Part shown: positions 31,242 to 40,574 of the stretch, in pieces
Position numbering within the stretch: the stretch's first letter is position 1
Layout of the letters: each line of letters begins with the position of its first letter
Assembly (NCBI RefSeq): GCF_000373645.1
Contig: NZ_KB892008.1
Location: forward strand, 62,195 to 126,194
Length of the DNA stretch: 64,000 nucleotides
DNA from: Streptomyces sp. ATexAB-D23
GTDB taxonomy: Bacteria; Actinomycetota; Actinomycetes; Streptomycetales; Streptomycetaceae
Reading direction: 5' to 3'
Notes under the pieces: model-generated
What the model was told of the DNA's origin: nothing
Database searches by the model: none
The model's input: the letters and a program-made list of their open reading frames with translations, nothing else
Made by a program: the position numbers and the translations under genes

Positions 31242-31313
31242 CCCCGCCCCGATGGGGTGGTTGTGGCCACAAGCGGTCTACCGCACCGTCAGGAGCGGTG
31301 GGAAGCTGCCTTT

Positions 31314-31841
31314 ATGGGGACATCAAGGGCATGGGGCCGTCGCGCGGTCCGTCGCTTTCCGGCCGCACTCTGCCTCGCCGCCGCAGCCGTCACCGGCCTC
31401 ACCGCCTGTGAACCGGCCGACGGCCTCGACACGCTGAACACCGCGGCCGTCGCCGTGACCACCGACCGGACCGCCACCCGCGCGCTGGAGCACGAAGGCA
31501 TCGACGTGAGCTGGCTGAGCTGCACCGCCGGCCTCGGCAAGGACGACGCGAAGGCCTCCGCATCCGCCTCCGCGCAACGGGTGGCCGAGGTCCACTGCGA
31601 CGGCAGGACGAAGGACAGGCAGAAGATCACACTCGACGGCCAGGTGACCCACGCGGTCAACGGCCGCTGCGTACGCGGCGACATGACGGCCAAGTCCGGC
31701 GGGCGCGCCGTCTTCCGGGCCACCCTGCTCGGCGACTGCGCGGCCCCCGCCACGACCGCGCCGCCCCCCGGGGGTGCGGGGCCGGGCAACGGGCCGACGG
31801 CCACCGTGACGGTGACGGTGACCGCGTACCCCGGCAAGTGA
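31314..31841 (+). CDS. Putative secreted lipoprotein of unknown function
   Basis: The 175-residue protein has an Arg-rich N-region, a hydrophobic stretch and the lipobox LTAC with the modified Cys at residue 32, so it should be anchored to the outer face of the membrane. The mature part is about 140 residues with four further Cys that could form disulfides, and a Pro/Thr-rich tail. ATG at 31314 gives a proper lipoprotein signal; earlier starts would add an unlikely N-terminus. I do not recognise its family. Confidence 0.72.
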   Translation: MGTSRAWGRRAVRRFPAALCLAAAAVTGLTACEPADGLDTLNTAAVAVTTDRTATRALEHEGIDVSWLSCTAGLGKDDAKASASASAQRVAEVHCDGRTKDRQKITLDGQVTHAVNGRCVRGDMTAKSGGRAVFRATLLGDCAAPATTAPPPGGAGPGNGPTATVTVTVTAYPGK

Positions 31842-31963
31842 GCGCCACGCAGGGGGCGGCCGGACGTGCGAGGGGGCGCATATCCCAGGGGCATGTGCGC
31901 CGCGCTCGCGCCGTGCCACGACGTACTCCGGCCAACCCCGTACCACCTCGGACGTCCGCGGCC

Positions 31964-31969
31964 TAGGCT
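31964..31969 (+). promoter_or_regulatory. -10 box of the tricorn protease gene, leaderless type
   Basis: TAGGCT ends 7 nt before the GTG at 31977 and no ribosome site precedes the start. Confidence 0.55.
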
Positions 31970-31976
31970 GAACCGT

Positions 31977-34900
31977 GTGACACAGCCTTCCTACCTCCGG
32001 TACCCCCATGTCCACGGTGACTTGATCGCCTTCACAGCCGAGGACGACGTCTGGCTCGCCCCGCTCGACGGCGGACGGGCGTGGCGAATCAGCGCCGACA
32101 ACCGTCCAGTCACCCAGCCGCGCATATCTCCCGACGGCACCCTCGTCGCCTGGACCTCCACCCGCGACGGGGCGCCCGAGGTGCATCTCGCCCCCGCCGA
32201 CGGCGGGCCCTCGCGCCGGCTCACCCACTGGGGCGACGCCCGCACCACCGTGCGCGGCTGGACCCCCGATGGGGACGTACTGGTCACGAGCACCCAGGGC
32301 CAGGTCTCGCTGCGCCGCAGCTGGGCTCGGGCCGTCCCGGTCGACGGCGGTCCCGCGCGGACCCTCCCGTACGGGCCCGTCGGCTCCCTCGCGTACGGGC
32401 CCGGCGGACGGGTCCTGCTGCTTTCGGCCACCATGGGGCGCGAGGCCGCCACCTGGAAGCGCTACCGCGGTGGCACGGCCGGCAAGCTCTGGATCGCGGC
32501 CGGGGACGACCCGCAGGAGTTCGCCCGCCTCCACGAGGACCTCGACGGCAACATCGAGTGCCCGATGTGGGTGGGGGAGCGCATCGCGTTCCTCTCCGAC
32601 CACGAGGGCGTCGGCGCCCTCTACTCCTCCCTGCCCGACGGCGGCGACCTGCGCCGGCACACCGGCACCGACGGCTTCTACGCCCGGCACGCCACCACCG
32701 ACGGCACCCGGGTCGCCTACGCGTCGGCCGGTGAACTCTGGCTCCTGGACAGCCTGGAGAGCGAGGAGCCCCGCCGCGTCGAGATCCGGCTCGGCGGCCA
32801 GCGCGCCGACCTCCAGCCCTACCCGCTGCACGCCGACAGCCACCTGACCAGCGCGTCCCCGGACCGCACCGGACGCGGCAGCGCGGTCTGCACCCGGGGC
32901 GCCGTCCACTGGGTCACCCACCGCGAGGGCCCCGCCCGCGCGCTCGCCGCCGAACCCGGCGTACGGGCCAGGCTGCCCCGTACCTTCCAGGCCGACGGCG
33001 ACCAGCACGTCGTCTGGGTCACCGACGCCGAGGGCGACGACGCGCTGGAGTGCGCCCCCGCCACCGGCACCGCGCCCGGCGCCGAGCCCCGCCGCTTGGC
33101 GGCCGGCCGGCTCGGCCGCGTCCTGGACCTGGCCCCCGCCCCCGACGGCAGCCGGTTCGCGGTCGCCGCCCACGACGGGCGGGTCCTGGTCGTGGAGCGG
33201 GAGAGCGGTGAGATCCACGAGGTGGACCGCAGCGAGAACGGCGACGCCTCCGGGCTCGCCTGGTCGCCCGACTCCGCCTGGCTCGCCTGGTCGCACCCCG
33301 GCCCCGAGCCGCTCAGCCAGCTCAAGCTGGCCCACATCGCGGACCTCTCGGTCTCCGAGGCCACCCCGCTGCGGTTCCGGGACTTCGCGCCCGCCTTCAC
33401 CGCCGACGGAAAGCACCTGGCCTTCCTCTCCGAGCGCGCCTTCGACCCGATCTACGACGCCCACGTCTTCGACATGGCGTTCATCGGCTCCTGCCGGCCG
33501 CACCTGCTGACGCTCGCGGCGACCACCCCTTCCCCGTTCGGACCGCAGCTGCACGGCAGGCCGACCGAGAAGGAGAAGGGCGGAGACGGCGAGGACAACC
33601 CCACGGCCCTGCCCATCACCCGCATCGACCTGGACGGCCTCGCCGACCGGATCGTGCCCCTTCCCGTCGAGGCCGCCGTCTACTCCTCGCTCCGGGCCGC
33701 ACGGGACGGGCTGCTCTGGCTGCGCCACCCGGTCACCGGGGTCCTCGGCACGAGCGGGGCGGGCCCCGACGCCCGCCGCCCCGAAACCGTCCTGGAGCGG
33801 TACGACCTCGAAAAGCTGCGCTGCGAGGAACTCACCTCCGACGTCAGCCGTTTCGCGGTCAGCGGCGACGGGAAGCGGCTCGCCCTCGTCAGCCACGGCA
33901 AGCTGTCCGTCGTCCCGTCCGACAGCCGGGTGCCCGCCGGCTCCGACGACGACCACGACGACCCCGTCACCGTCGACCTGTCCCGCATCCGCCGCACCCT
34001 CGACCCGGCCGCCGAGTGGCGCCAGATGTACGACGAGGCCGGCCGCGTCATGCGGGACAACTTCTGGCGCCCCGACATGGGCGGCATCGACTGGGACGGG
34101 GTCCTGGACCGCTACCGGCCGGTCCTGGAGCGCGTCGCGACCCACGACGACCTCATCGACCTGCTCTGGGAGGTCCAGGGCGAGCTGGGCACCTCCCACG
34201 CCTATGTGACGCCGCCCGGCGGGTGGCGCGACGAGTCGGCCCGGCAGGGGCTGCTGGGCGCGGACCTCTCCCGCGCGCAGGACGGCAGCTGGCGCATCGA
34301 CCGCATCCTGCCCTCCGAGACCTCGGACCCGGCCGCCCGCTCGCCGCTCGCCGCGCCGGGCGTCGCCGTCCGGCCAGGGGACGCGGTCCTGGCGGTCGAC
34401 GGCCACCCCGTCGACGCGCTCACCGGCCCCGCGCCTCTGCTCACCGGCTCGGCCGGCAAGCCCGTCGAGCTGACCGTCTCGCCGGCGGACGGCGGCGAGA
34501 GGCGCCATGTCGTCGTGGTGCCCGTCCACGACGAGGAGGCGCTGCGCTACCACGCGTGGGTCGCCGACCGGCGCGCGTACGTGCACGAGCGGTCCGGCGG
34601 GCGCCTGGGCTACCTCCACGTCCCCGACATGGTCGGCTCCGGCTGGGCCCAGATCCATCGCGACCTGCGCACCGAGGTGGCGCGCGAGGGCCTGGTCGTG
34701 GACGTACGGGAGAACCGTGGCGGCCACACCTCGCAGCTCGTCGTGGAGAAGCTGGCCCGCCGCATCGTCGGCTGGGACCTGCCGCGCGGCATGCGCCCCG
34801 CCAGCTACCCGGGCGACGCGCCGCGCGGGCCCGTCGTCGCCGTCGCCAACGAGTTCTCCGGCTCGGACGGCGACATCGTGAACGCGGCGATCAAGGCCCT

Positions 34901-35198
34901 GAACATCGGACCCGTGGTCGGCGTGCGCACCTGGGGCGGCGTCGTCGGCATCGACAGCCGCTACCGGCTCGTCGACGGCACGCTGGTCACCCAGCCGAAG
35001 TACGCGTTCTGGCTGGAGGGGTACGGGTGGGGCGTCGAGAACCACGGCGTCGACCCGGACGTGGAGGTCGTCATGACGCCGCGGGACCACGCGGAGGGGC
35101 GTGACCCGCAGTTGGACGAGGCGATCCGGATCGCGCTGGAGTCCCTGACGGACGTGCCGGCGAAGACGGCGCCGGAGCTGCCGGGGCTTGCGGAGTGA
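31977..35198 (+). CDS. Tricorn-type protease (S41 family) with beta-propellers and PDZ domain
   Basis: The 1073-residue protein starts with WD40-like beta-propeller repeats (to about 660), followed by a tricorn C1 region, a PDZ domain (about 760-860) and the S41 peptidase core. The catalytic Ser is in NEFSGSDGDIV at about residue 963, matching tricorn. Tricorn enzymes are large cytoplasmic assemblies that cut proteasome products into short peptides. No signal peptide is present. GTG at 31977 was chosen because TAGGCT lies 7 nt upstream and the protein then starts with the family sequence YLRYPHVHGDLIAF. It is a single-gene unit ending in a hairpin. Confidence 0.93.
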   Translation: MTQPSYLRYPHVHGDLIAFTAEDDVWLAPLDGGRAWRISADNRPVTQPRISPDGTLVAWTSTRDGAPEVHLAPADGGPSRRLTHWGDARTTVRGWTPDGDVLVTSTQGQVSLRRSWARAVPVDGGPARTLPYGPVGSLAYGPGGRVLLLSATMGREAATWKRYRGGTAGKLWIAAGDDPQEFARLHEDLDGNIECPMWVGERIAFLSDHEGVGALYSSLPDGGDLRRHTGTDGFYARHATTDGTRVAYASAGELWLLDSLESEEPRRVEIRLGGQRADLQPYPLHADSHLTSASPDRTGRGSAVCTRGAVHWVTHREGPARALAAEPGVRARLPRTFQADGDQHVVWVTDAEGDDALECAPATGTAPGAEPRRLAAGRLGRVLDLAPAPDGSRFAVAAHDGRVLVVERESGEIHEVDRSENGDASGLAWSPDSAWLAWSHPGPEPLSQLKLAHIADLSVSEATPLRFRDFAPAFTADGKHLAFLSERAFDPIYDAHVFDMAFIGSCRPHLLTLAATTPSPFGPQLHGRPTEKEKGGDGEDNPTALPITRIDLDGLADRIVPLPVEAAVYSSLRAARDGLLWLRHPVTGVLGTSGAGPDARRPETVLERYDLEKLRCEELTSDVSRFAVSGDGKRLALVSHGKLSVVPSDSRVPAGSDDDHDDPVTVDLSRIRRTLDPAAEWRQMYDEAGRVMRDNFWRPDMGGIDWDGVLDRYRPVLERVATHDDLIDLLWEVQGELGTSHAYVTPPGGWRDESARQGLLGADLSRAQDGSWRIDRILPSETSDPAARSPLAAPGVAVRPGDAVLAVDGHPVDALTGPAPLLTGSAGKPVELTVSPADGGERRHVVVVPVHDEEALRYHAWVADRRAYVHERSGGRLGYLHVPDMVGSGWAQIHRDLRTEVAREGLVVDVRENRGGHTSQLVVEKLARRIVGWDLPRGMRPASYPGDAPRGPVVAVANEFSGSDGDIVNAAIKALNIGPVVGVRTWGGVVGIDSRYRLVDGTLVTQPKYAFWLEGYGWGVENHGVDPDVEVVMTPRDHAEGRDPQLDEAIRIALESLTDVPAKTAPELPGLAE

Positions 35199-35208
35199 GG
35201 TGAGGGAC

Positions 35209-35248
35209 GGGGAGCGGGGCCGTCGCGCCCGCGGCGGGCCCGCTCCCC
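35209..35248 (+). terminator. Terminator after the tricorn protease gene
   Basis: Hairpin with arms GGGGAGCGGG (35209-35218) and CCCGCTCCCC (35239-35248). Confidence 0.65.
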
Positions 35249-35358
35249 ACCCCGCCCCTTCCCGAGACCGGGGCGCCGCCCCGGAAGCGGCCGGCCCCCG
35301 GGCCGGCCCGGATAGGCTGGCCCGCGACGGATCACCCAGACCAAGGAGCGCGCAAGCA

Positions 35359-35718
35359 ATGGCAGGAGAACCGCAGCCCGACTGCCTGTTCTGCAAGATC
35401 GTCTCGGGGGAGATCCCGGCCACCATCGTCCGCGAGAGCGACACCACCGTCGCCTTCCGCGACATCAACCCCCAGGCCCCCACGCACGTCCTCGTCATCC
35501 CGCGCCTCCACTACGCCGACGCCGCGTCCCTCGGTGCCGCCGAGCCGCAGGTGCTCGCCGACGTGCTGTGCGAGGCGGGAAACGTGGCAGCCGACGAGAA
35601 GGTCGACCAGACCGGTTACCGGGTCGTGTTCAACACCGGGGCCGGCGCGGGGCAGACCGTGTTCCACGCCCACGCCCACGTCCTGGGCGGCCGCGGTCTC
35701 GCCTGGCCCCCCGGATAA
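35359..35718 (+). CDS. HIT family nucleotide-binding hydrolase (HINT-like)
   Basis: The 119-residue protein has the HIT signature HAHAH (HxHxH) near its C-terminus and the N-terminal [14 protein letters not shown] of HINT proteins, which cleave nucleoside phosphoramidates. AAGGAG lies about 10 nt before the ATG; a TAGGCT box lies about 40 nt upstream. The stop overlaps the RNase Z start (TAATG), so both are probably one operon with the deaminase gene. Confidence 0.93.
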   Translation: MAGEPQPDCLFCKIVSGEIPATIVRESDTTVAFRDINPQAPTHVLVIPRLHYADAASLGAAEPQVLADVLCEAGNVAADEKVDQTGYRVVFNTGAGAGQTVFHAHAHVLGGRGLAWPPG

Positions 35719-36626
35719 TGTCCGCACGCGAACTCGTCGTCCTCGGGACCGCCAGCCAGGTCCCGACGCGCCACCGCAACCACAACGGCTACCTGCTGCG
35801 CTGGGACGGCGAGGGCATCCTCTTCGACCCCGGCGAGGGCACCCAGCGCCAGATGCTGCGGGCCGGCGTCGCCGCCCACGACATCAACCGGATCTGCGTC
35901 ACGCACTTCCACGGCGACCACTCGCTGGGCCTGGCCGGGGTGATCCAGCGGATCAACCTCGACCAGGTCCCGCACCCCGTCACCGCCCACTACCCGGCGA
36001 GCGGACAGCGCTTCTTCGACCGGCTGCGGTACGCCACCGCCTACCGCGAGTCCGTCGAGCTGACCGAGGCCCCGGTCGCCGCCGACGGACCGCTGGCCAC
36101 CACCGCCGCGTACACGCTCGACAGCCACCGGCTCTCGCACCCCGTCGAGTCGTACGGCTACCGGCTCACCGAGCCCGACGGGCGGCGGATGCTGCCGGCG
36201 AAGCTCGCCGAGCACGGCATCGCGGGGCCGGACGTCGGACGCGTCCAGCGCGAGGGCGCCCTCGGCGGTGTCACGCTCGGCCAGGTCTCCGAGCACAGGC
36301 GCGGACAGCGGTTCGCGTTCATCATGGACACCAGGCTCTGCGACGGCGTGTACGCGCTCGCGGAGGGGTGCGACCTGCTGGCCATCGAGTCGACCTTCCT
36401 CCACGAGGACCGGAAACTCGCCTCCGACCACGGCCACCTGACCGCGGGGCAGGCGGCCCGGGTCGCCCGCGAGGCGGGCGTACGGCACCTCGTTCTCACG
36501 CACTTCTCCCAGCGCTACCCGGACCCCGAGGCCTTCGAGACCGAGGCCAGGGGGGCCGGGTACGAGGGCGAGCTGACCGTGGCCCAGGATCTGATGCGGG
36601 TAGCGGTGCCGAGCCGTCACCCGTAG
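35718..36626 (+). CDS. rnz: Ribonuclease Z (tRNA 3' endonuclease)
   Basis: The 302-residue MBL-fold enzyme cuts the 3' trailer from tRNA precursors; this matters here because both tRNA-Ala genes lack an encoded CCA. The N-terminal [13 protein letters not shown], the metal motif [11 protein letters not shown] and the later DTRLCDG and LTHFS segments fit the short bacterial form. The ATG shares its A with the HIT stop codon. Confidence 0.93.
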   Translation: MSARELVVLGTASQVPTRHRNHNGYLLRWDGEGILFDPGEGTQRQMLRAGVAAHDINRICVTHFHGDHSLGLAGVIQRINLDQVPHPVTAHYPASGQRFFDRLRYATAYRESVELTEAPVAADGPLATTAAYTLDSHRLSHPVESYGYRLTEPDGRRMLPAKLAEHGIAGPDVGRVQREGALGGVTLGQVSEHRRGQRFAFIMDTRLCDGVYALAEGCDLLAIESTFLHEDRKLASDHGHLTAGQAARVAREAGVRHLVLTHFSQRYPDPEAFETEARGAGYEGELTVAQDLMRVAVPSRHP

Positions 36627-36671
36627 ACCCCGTAGAACCACCCAGCACCACATGCGTGAGCGAGAGACACC

Positions 36672-37664
36672 GTGCACATCCCCAAAGCGGAACTTCACCT
36701 CCACATCGAGGGAACCCTCGAACCCGAACTGGCCTTCGCGCTCGCCGCGCGCAACGGTGTGACCCTGCCCCACGCGGACACCGAGGCCCTGCGCACCGCC
36801 TACCTCTTCGAGGACCTCCAGAGCTTCCTGGACCTCTACTACGCGCTGATGGCGGTGCTGCGGACCGAGGACGACTTCACCGAGCTCGCCGACGCCTACC
36901 TCACCCGCGCCGCCGCCCAGGGCGTGCGTCACGCGGAGATCTTCTTCGACCCGCAGGCGCACACGGCACGCGGTGTGCCCATCGGGACCGTCGTGGAGGG
37001 CCTGGGCCGGGCGCTGGAGCGCAGCGAGGAGAAGCACGGCATCTCCACCCAGCTGATCATGTGCTTCCTGCGCGACCAGCCCGCCGAATCGGCTCTGGAG
37101 ACCCTGGAGGCGGCCAAGCCGCACCTGCACCGGATCAGCGCCGTCGGCCTGGACTCCGCCGAGGCCGGCCACCCGCCCGCGAAGTTCCGCGAGGTGTACG
37201 AGGCGGCCGGGGCGCTCGGGCTGCGCAAGGTCGCCCACGCGGGGGAGGAGGGGCCGCCCGCCTACATCCGTGAGGCGCTCGACGTCCTGGGTGTGGAGCG
37301 CATCGATCACGGACTGCGCTGCCTGGAGGACCCCGACCTCGTGAAGCGGCTGGTCGCCGACCGCGTCCCGCTCACCCTGTGCCCGCTGTCCAACGTACGG
37401 CTGCGGGCCGTCGACACCCTGGAGCAGCACCCGCTGCCCGCCATGATGGACGCCGGGCTGCTCTGCACGGTCAACTCCGACGACCCCGCCTACTTCGGCG
37501 GGTACGTCGCGGACACCTTCCACGCCGTGCACGAGGCACTCGGCCTGGACCACGAGCAGCTGCGCACCCTGGCGCGCAACTCGTTCGAGGCGGCCTTCCT
37601 CGACCACGACGAGGAGCGCAGGGCGCGCTACCTGTCCGAGGTCGAGGCGTACGCGTTCGACTGA
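36672..37664 (+). CDS. Adenine/adenosine deaminase family enzyme, adenine-deaminase-like
   Basis: The 330-residue amidohydrolase has the N-terminal metal-binding ELHLHIEGT (His9, His11), the catalytic HAGEEGPP segment and the C-terminal NSDDPAYF. Classical adenosine deaminases have HAGE followed by GxPESI-like sequence; the EEGPPAYI version is what I recall for bacterial adenine deaminases of the same family, so adenine to hypoxanthine is the more likely reaction. The start is GTG at 36672. It follows RNase Z closely and its 3' end overlaps the convergent MFS gene by 37 bp. Confidence 0.85.
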   Translation: MHIPKAELHLHIEGTLEPELAFALAARNGVTLPHADTEALRTAYLFEDLQSFLDLYYALMAVLRTEDDFTELADAYLTRAAAQGVRHAEIFFDPQAHTARGVPIGTVVEGLGRALERSEEKHGISTQLIMCFLRDQPAESALETLEAAKPHLHRISAVGLDSAEAGHPPAKFREVYEAAGALGLRKVAHAGEEGPPAYIREALDVLGVERIDHGLRCLEDPDLVKRLVADRVPLTLCPLSNVRLRAVDTLEQHPLPAMMDAGLLCTVNSDDPAYFGGYVADTFHAVHEALGLDHEQLRTLARNSFEAAFLDHDEERRARYLSEVEAYAFD

Positions 37665-38983
37665 CCGCCGTCCTCCGGGCCGGCCGTCCGGAACGCGCTC
37701 CTGCCCAGCCGCCTGCGGCGCAGGGCCGGGACGCTGATCTCCGTGACGGCCTGCTCGGGCGCGCCCACCTTCGGCACCGCGCCGGGCACCGCACCCGTGG
37801 TGACCGCGAGCAGGGCCGCCGGTGCGCCACCCCTGCGCCGCACCGAACCCGGCACCAGCGGCCGGCCACCGGTGTGCAGCGCCACGGCCGTCACCGGGGC
37901 CGCGACCAGCAGGGTCACCGCGCCCAGGATCAGCCCCATCACCGGATAACCGGCCTCCTCGGACAGCACACTGCCGAGCACCGGGCCGCAGGCCACACCG
38001 ACCGACGAGGCCGAGCCCGCCAGGACCGCCCACCGGCCGCGCACGTCGAGCGAGGCGGCGAGGCCGATCAGGTACGACAGGACCACCGGGTAGACGGTGT
38101 TCCACAGGATCTCGCCGGTCGCGAAGGAGCCGAGGCTCCCCGCCGACGAGCTGAGCACGATGCTCCCCGCGATGACCGCCGTACCCACTCCGATCGGCAC
38201 CGCCCGCCCGAACCTGGAGCCGAGCATCCCGGCGCCCATCACGCCGAGCAGACCGGCGCCGAGGGCGGCGGCGAACACCGCGCCTATGGCCACCTCGGAC
38301 AGCCCGACCTGGACCACGCCGATCCGGCTGCTGACGCCCCACAGCGCGTTCTGCGCCATCGACCAGACGAGCATGCCGCCCGCGAGCACCAGGCCGGAGC
38401 GGCGGTGCGGCAGCCGGCCGGCCGCGGGGACGGCCGGTCCCGCCGGGACGGAGCCGCCGAGCCGGGAAGTCGCCGGCCAGACGAGCAGCGCGACCAGGGC
38501 GATCGAGGCGAACGGCAGCCGGTGGCCGCCGCCCAGGTGCGGGACCGTCAGGTACAGGGCGCCCGCGGTCGCCGACACGCTCAGCAGCCCCAGGGACGAG
38601 GTGCGGTGCGGGTCGCGCTGGGCGGCGATGCCGGCCGCCGCGACGGCGGTCGCCGTTCCGGAGCCGAAGCCGCCGACCGCCGCGCCGGCGACCACGAGCG
38701 GTACCGACCCGGCCAGCGCCGCGCAGCCGTACCCCACCACGCACAGGATCAGTCCGGCCCGTGCCGGTCCGCACGGCCCGTACGTCTCCACGCGCCCGGC
38801 CAGGGCGAAGCCGGCGGAGGCCGAGCTCAGCAGCAGGGCGCTGCCGACCAGCCCCGCCTGGGCGGTGCTGAGGCCGAGGTAGACGGAGAGTCGTCCCACG
38901 ATGGTGGGAAGGAGGTAGGAGGCGAGGTAACCGGCGGTGAACACGGCTACCAGGGGCCACGCGGCGCGGGGGCGCGAGGACAT
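37628..38983 (-). CDS. MFS transporter
   Basis: The 451-residue protein has about 12 membrane spans of the major facilitator superfamily. The sequence starts SSRPRAAWPLVAVFTAGY and has a CynX/MFS_1-like layout; no substrate can be inferred. ATG at 38983 is supported by AGGA 5 nt upstream. The C-terminal ~40 residues are polar and overlap the convergent deaminase gene. The upstream region (38984-39336) shared with the PfkB gene carries pyrimidine-rich repeats on its coding strand and a CRP-like palindrome. Confidence 0.85.
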   Translation of the reverse strand: MSSRPRAAWPLVAVFTAGYLASYLLPTIVGRLSVYLGLSTAQAGLVGSALLLSSASAGFALAGRVETYGPCGPARAGLILCVVGYGCAALAGSVPLVVAGAAVGGFGSGTATAVAAAGIAAQRDPHRTSSLGLLSVSATAGALYLTVPHLGGGHRLPFASIALVALLVWPATSRLGGSVPAGPAVPAAGRLPHRRSGLVLAGGMLVWSMAQNALWGVSSRIGVVQVGLSEVAIGAVFAAALGAGLLGVMGAGMLGSRFGRAVPIGVGTAVIAGSIVLSSSAGSLGSFATGEILWNTVYPVVLSYLIGLAASLDVRGRWAVLAGSASSVGVACGPVLGSVLSEEAGYPVMGLILGAVTLLVAAPVTAVALHTGGRPLVPGSVRRRGGAPAALLAVTTGAVPGAVPKVGAPEQAVTEISVPALRRRRLGRSAFRTAGPEDGGQSNAYASTSDR

Positions 38984-39336
38984 GGGCGTTCCTGGAGACA
39001 TGCCTGAGAAGGCAGAGGGGGTGAGGGGTGATGCGAAGGGGGTGATGCGAAGAGAGGTAATGCGAAGAGGGGTGAAGCGGAAATACGAGGAAATCGGCGC
39101 TTCCGTCGGGTACGTCGCCAACGGTGCTCGCGGGCCAATTTGTATCAAGTGCGCCCGGCGCGCCGAAAGGCGACGTGATGTGATCTAAGTCACGTTTGTG
39201 TTTATGGTGTGCGCGGCTGGGTAGTTGCGCGTGTTTACGCAGGTCAGTGCCGGTGAACAGGAGTCCGGCGTGCACACGACCAACGCCACCGGAAATCGGG
39301 CACACTGGCCGCAATCGCCACGACCGGGAGTGCAAG
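38984..39336. other. Divergent intergenic region between the MFS and PfkB genes
   Basis: No gene is visible. It holds three direct copies of a GTGATGCGAAG-like unit starting at 39028, 39042 and 39057 (14-15 bp apart) plus a weaker fourth, and a comparatively AT-rich stretch around 39135-39235 with the CRP-like palindrome listed separately. Confidence 0.7.
39179..39194 (+). promoter_or_regulatory. CRP/FNR-like palindrome upstream of the PfkB kinase gene
   Basis: TGTGA, six bases, TCACG fits the CRP consensus TGTGA-N6-TCACA with one mismatch. A possible -10 box TATGGT lies at 39203-39208, placing the palindrome over the -35 position. Confidence 0.5.
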
Positions 39337-40443
39337 GTGAGCGCTGACGTACCCGACATCGATCCGCTCGACGGGCTGCGCGCACCGCAGGACCCCGACT
39401 GCGACGTCTTCCTCACCGGCACGGTCTTCCTCGACATCGTCTTCACCGGTCTGGACACCGCCCCCGTGCGCGGCACCGAGTCCTGGGCGCGCGGCATGGG
39501 CTCCAGCCCCGGCGGCGTCGCCAACATGGCCACGGCCCTGTCCCGCCTCGGCCTGCACACCTCGCTGGCCGCCGCGTTCGGCGACGACCACTACGGCGAG
39601 TACTGCTGGGACGCGCTCGAACAGGGCGAGGGCATCGACCTCTCGCGGTCGCACACGGTCCGCGGCTGGCACTCCCCGGTGACCGTCTCGATGGCGTACG
39701 AGGGCGAGCGGACGATGGTCTCGCACGGCCACGAGGCCCCGGCCCTGCCCACCACCGCGTCCCCGGAGGCCCCCGCCTTCCCCCGCTGCCCGCCCAGGGC
39801 GCGCGCCGCCGTCACCTCGCTCGTCCCCGGCCGCAGCGAGCCCTGGGTCGCCGAGGCCGCCCGCCAGGGGGCCCTGATCTTCGGCGACGTCGGCTGGGAC
39901 GACACCGGGCGCTGGGAACTGGACGCCCTGAGCGGCCTGGAGCACTGCCACGCCTTCCTGCCCAACGCCGAGGAGGCGATGCGCTACACGCGTACCGAAT
40001 GCCCCCGCGCCGCCGCGCACGCACTGGCCGAACGCGTACCGCTCGCCGTCGTCACCCTCGGCTCCGAGGGCGCCTACGCGGTCGACGCGGCCACCGGCAC
40101 CGCCGCCGAGGTCCCCGCCATCGAGGTCGAGGCGCTGGACCCGACCGGGGCGGGCGACGTCTTCGTGGCGGGCTTCGTCACCGGGACCCTGGCGGGCTGG
40201 CCCCTCGCCGACCGCCTCGCCTTCGCCGGACTGACCGCGGCCCTCTCGGTCCAGGAGTTCGGCGGTTCGCTGTCGGCCCCCGGCTGGGCGGAGATCGCCG
40301 CCTGGTGGCAGCAGGTGCGCACCTGCGCCGACCAGGACCCGGCCGCGCTCCAGCGCTACGCCTTCCTCGAGGACCTGCTGCCGGCCGCCGCCCGCCCCTG
40401 GCCGCTGCGACGGGCCGTACCCACGATCGGCTTCCGCCCGTAA
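39337..40443 (+). CDS. PfkB family carbohydrate kinase
   Basis: The 368-residue protein belongs to the ribokinase/PfkB family. The substrate-binding GSSPGGVANMATALSRLG and the catalytic DPTGAGDVFVAGF (anion hole and base) are intact. It phosphorylates a sugar or nucleoside that cannot be named. GTG at 39337 is preceded by GGGAG at 7 nt. The upstream CRP-like palindrome would fit control by a cyclic-nucleotide-type regulator; this is inference. It is followed by phoH with its own promoter. Confidence 0.88.
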   Translation: MSADVPDIDPLDGLRAPQDPDCDVFLTGTVFLDIVFTGLDTAPVRGTESWARGMGSSPGGVANMATALSRLGLHTSLAAAFGDDHYGEYCWDALEQGEGIDLSRSHTVRGWHSPVTVSMAYEGERTMVSHGHEAPALPTTASPEAPAFPRCPPRARAAVTSLVPGRSEPWVAEAARQGALIFGDVGWDDTGRWELDALSGLEHCHAFLPNAEEAMRYTRTECPRAAAHALAERVPLAVVTLGSEGAYAVDAATGTAAEVPAIEVEALDPTGAGDVFVAGFVTGTLAGWPLADRLAFAGLTAALSVQEFGGSLSAPGWAEIAAWWQQVRTCADQDPAALQRYAFLEDLLPAAARPWPLRRAVPTIGFRP

Positions 40444-40497
40444 CCTCCCCGACAGCTACCGCCCGTGAAAACCTCTGGTGTTGTCCGTGCGGAGTCG

Positions 40498-40503
40498 TAG
40501 GCT
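40498..40503 (+). promoter_or_regulatory. Possible -10 box of the phoH operon
   Basis: TAGGCT with CTGGTG 17 bp upstream (40475-40480). It would give a leader of about 65 nt before the phoH ATG. Confidence 0.4.
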
Positions 40504-40574
40504 TGGTGCAGAAGAGGTTTTCGAGCAGCGAGAACCCTGCAACGGGAGGTATGCGCAGGCCCGAGGGCCGGCCC

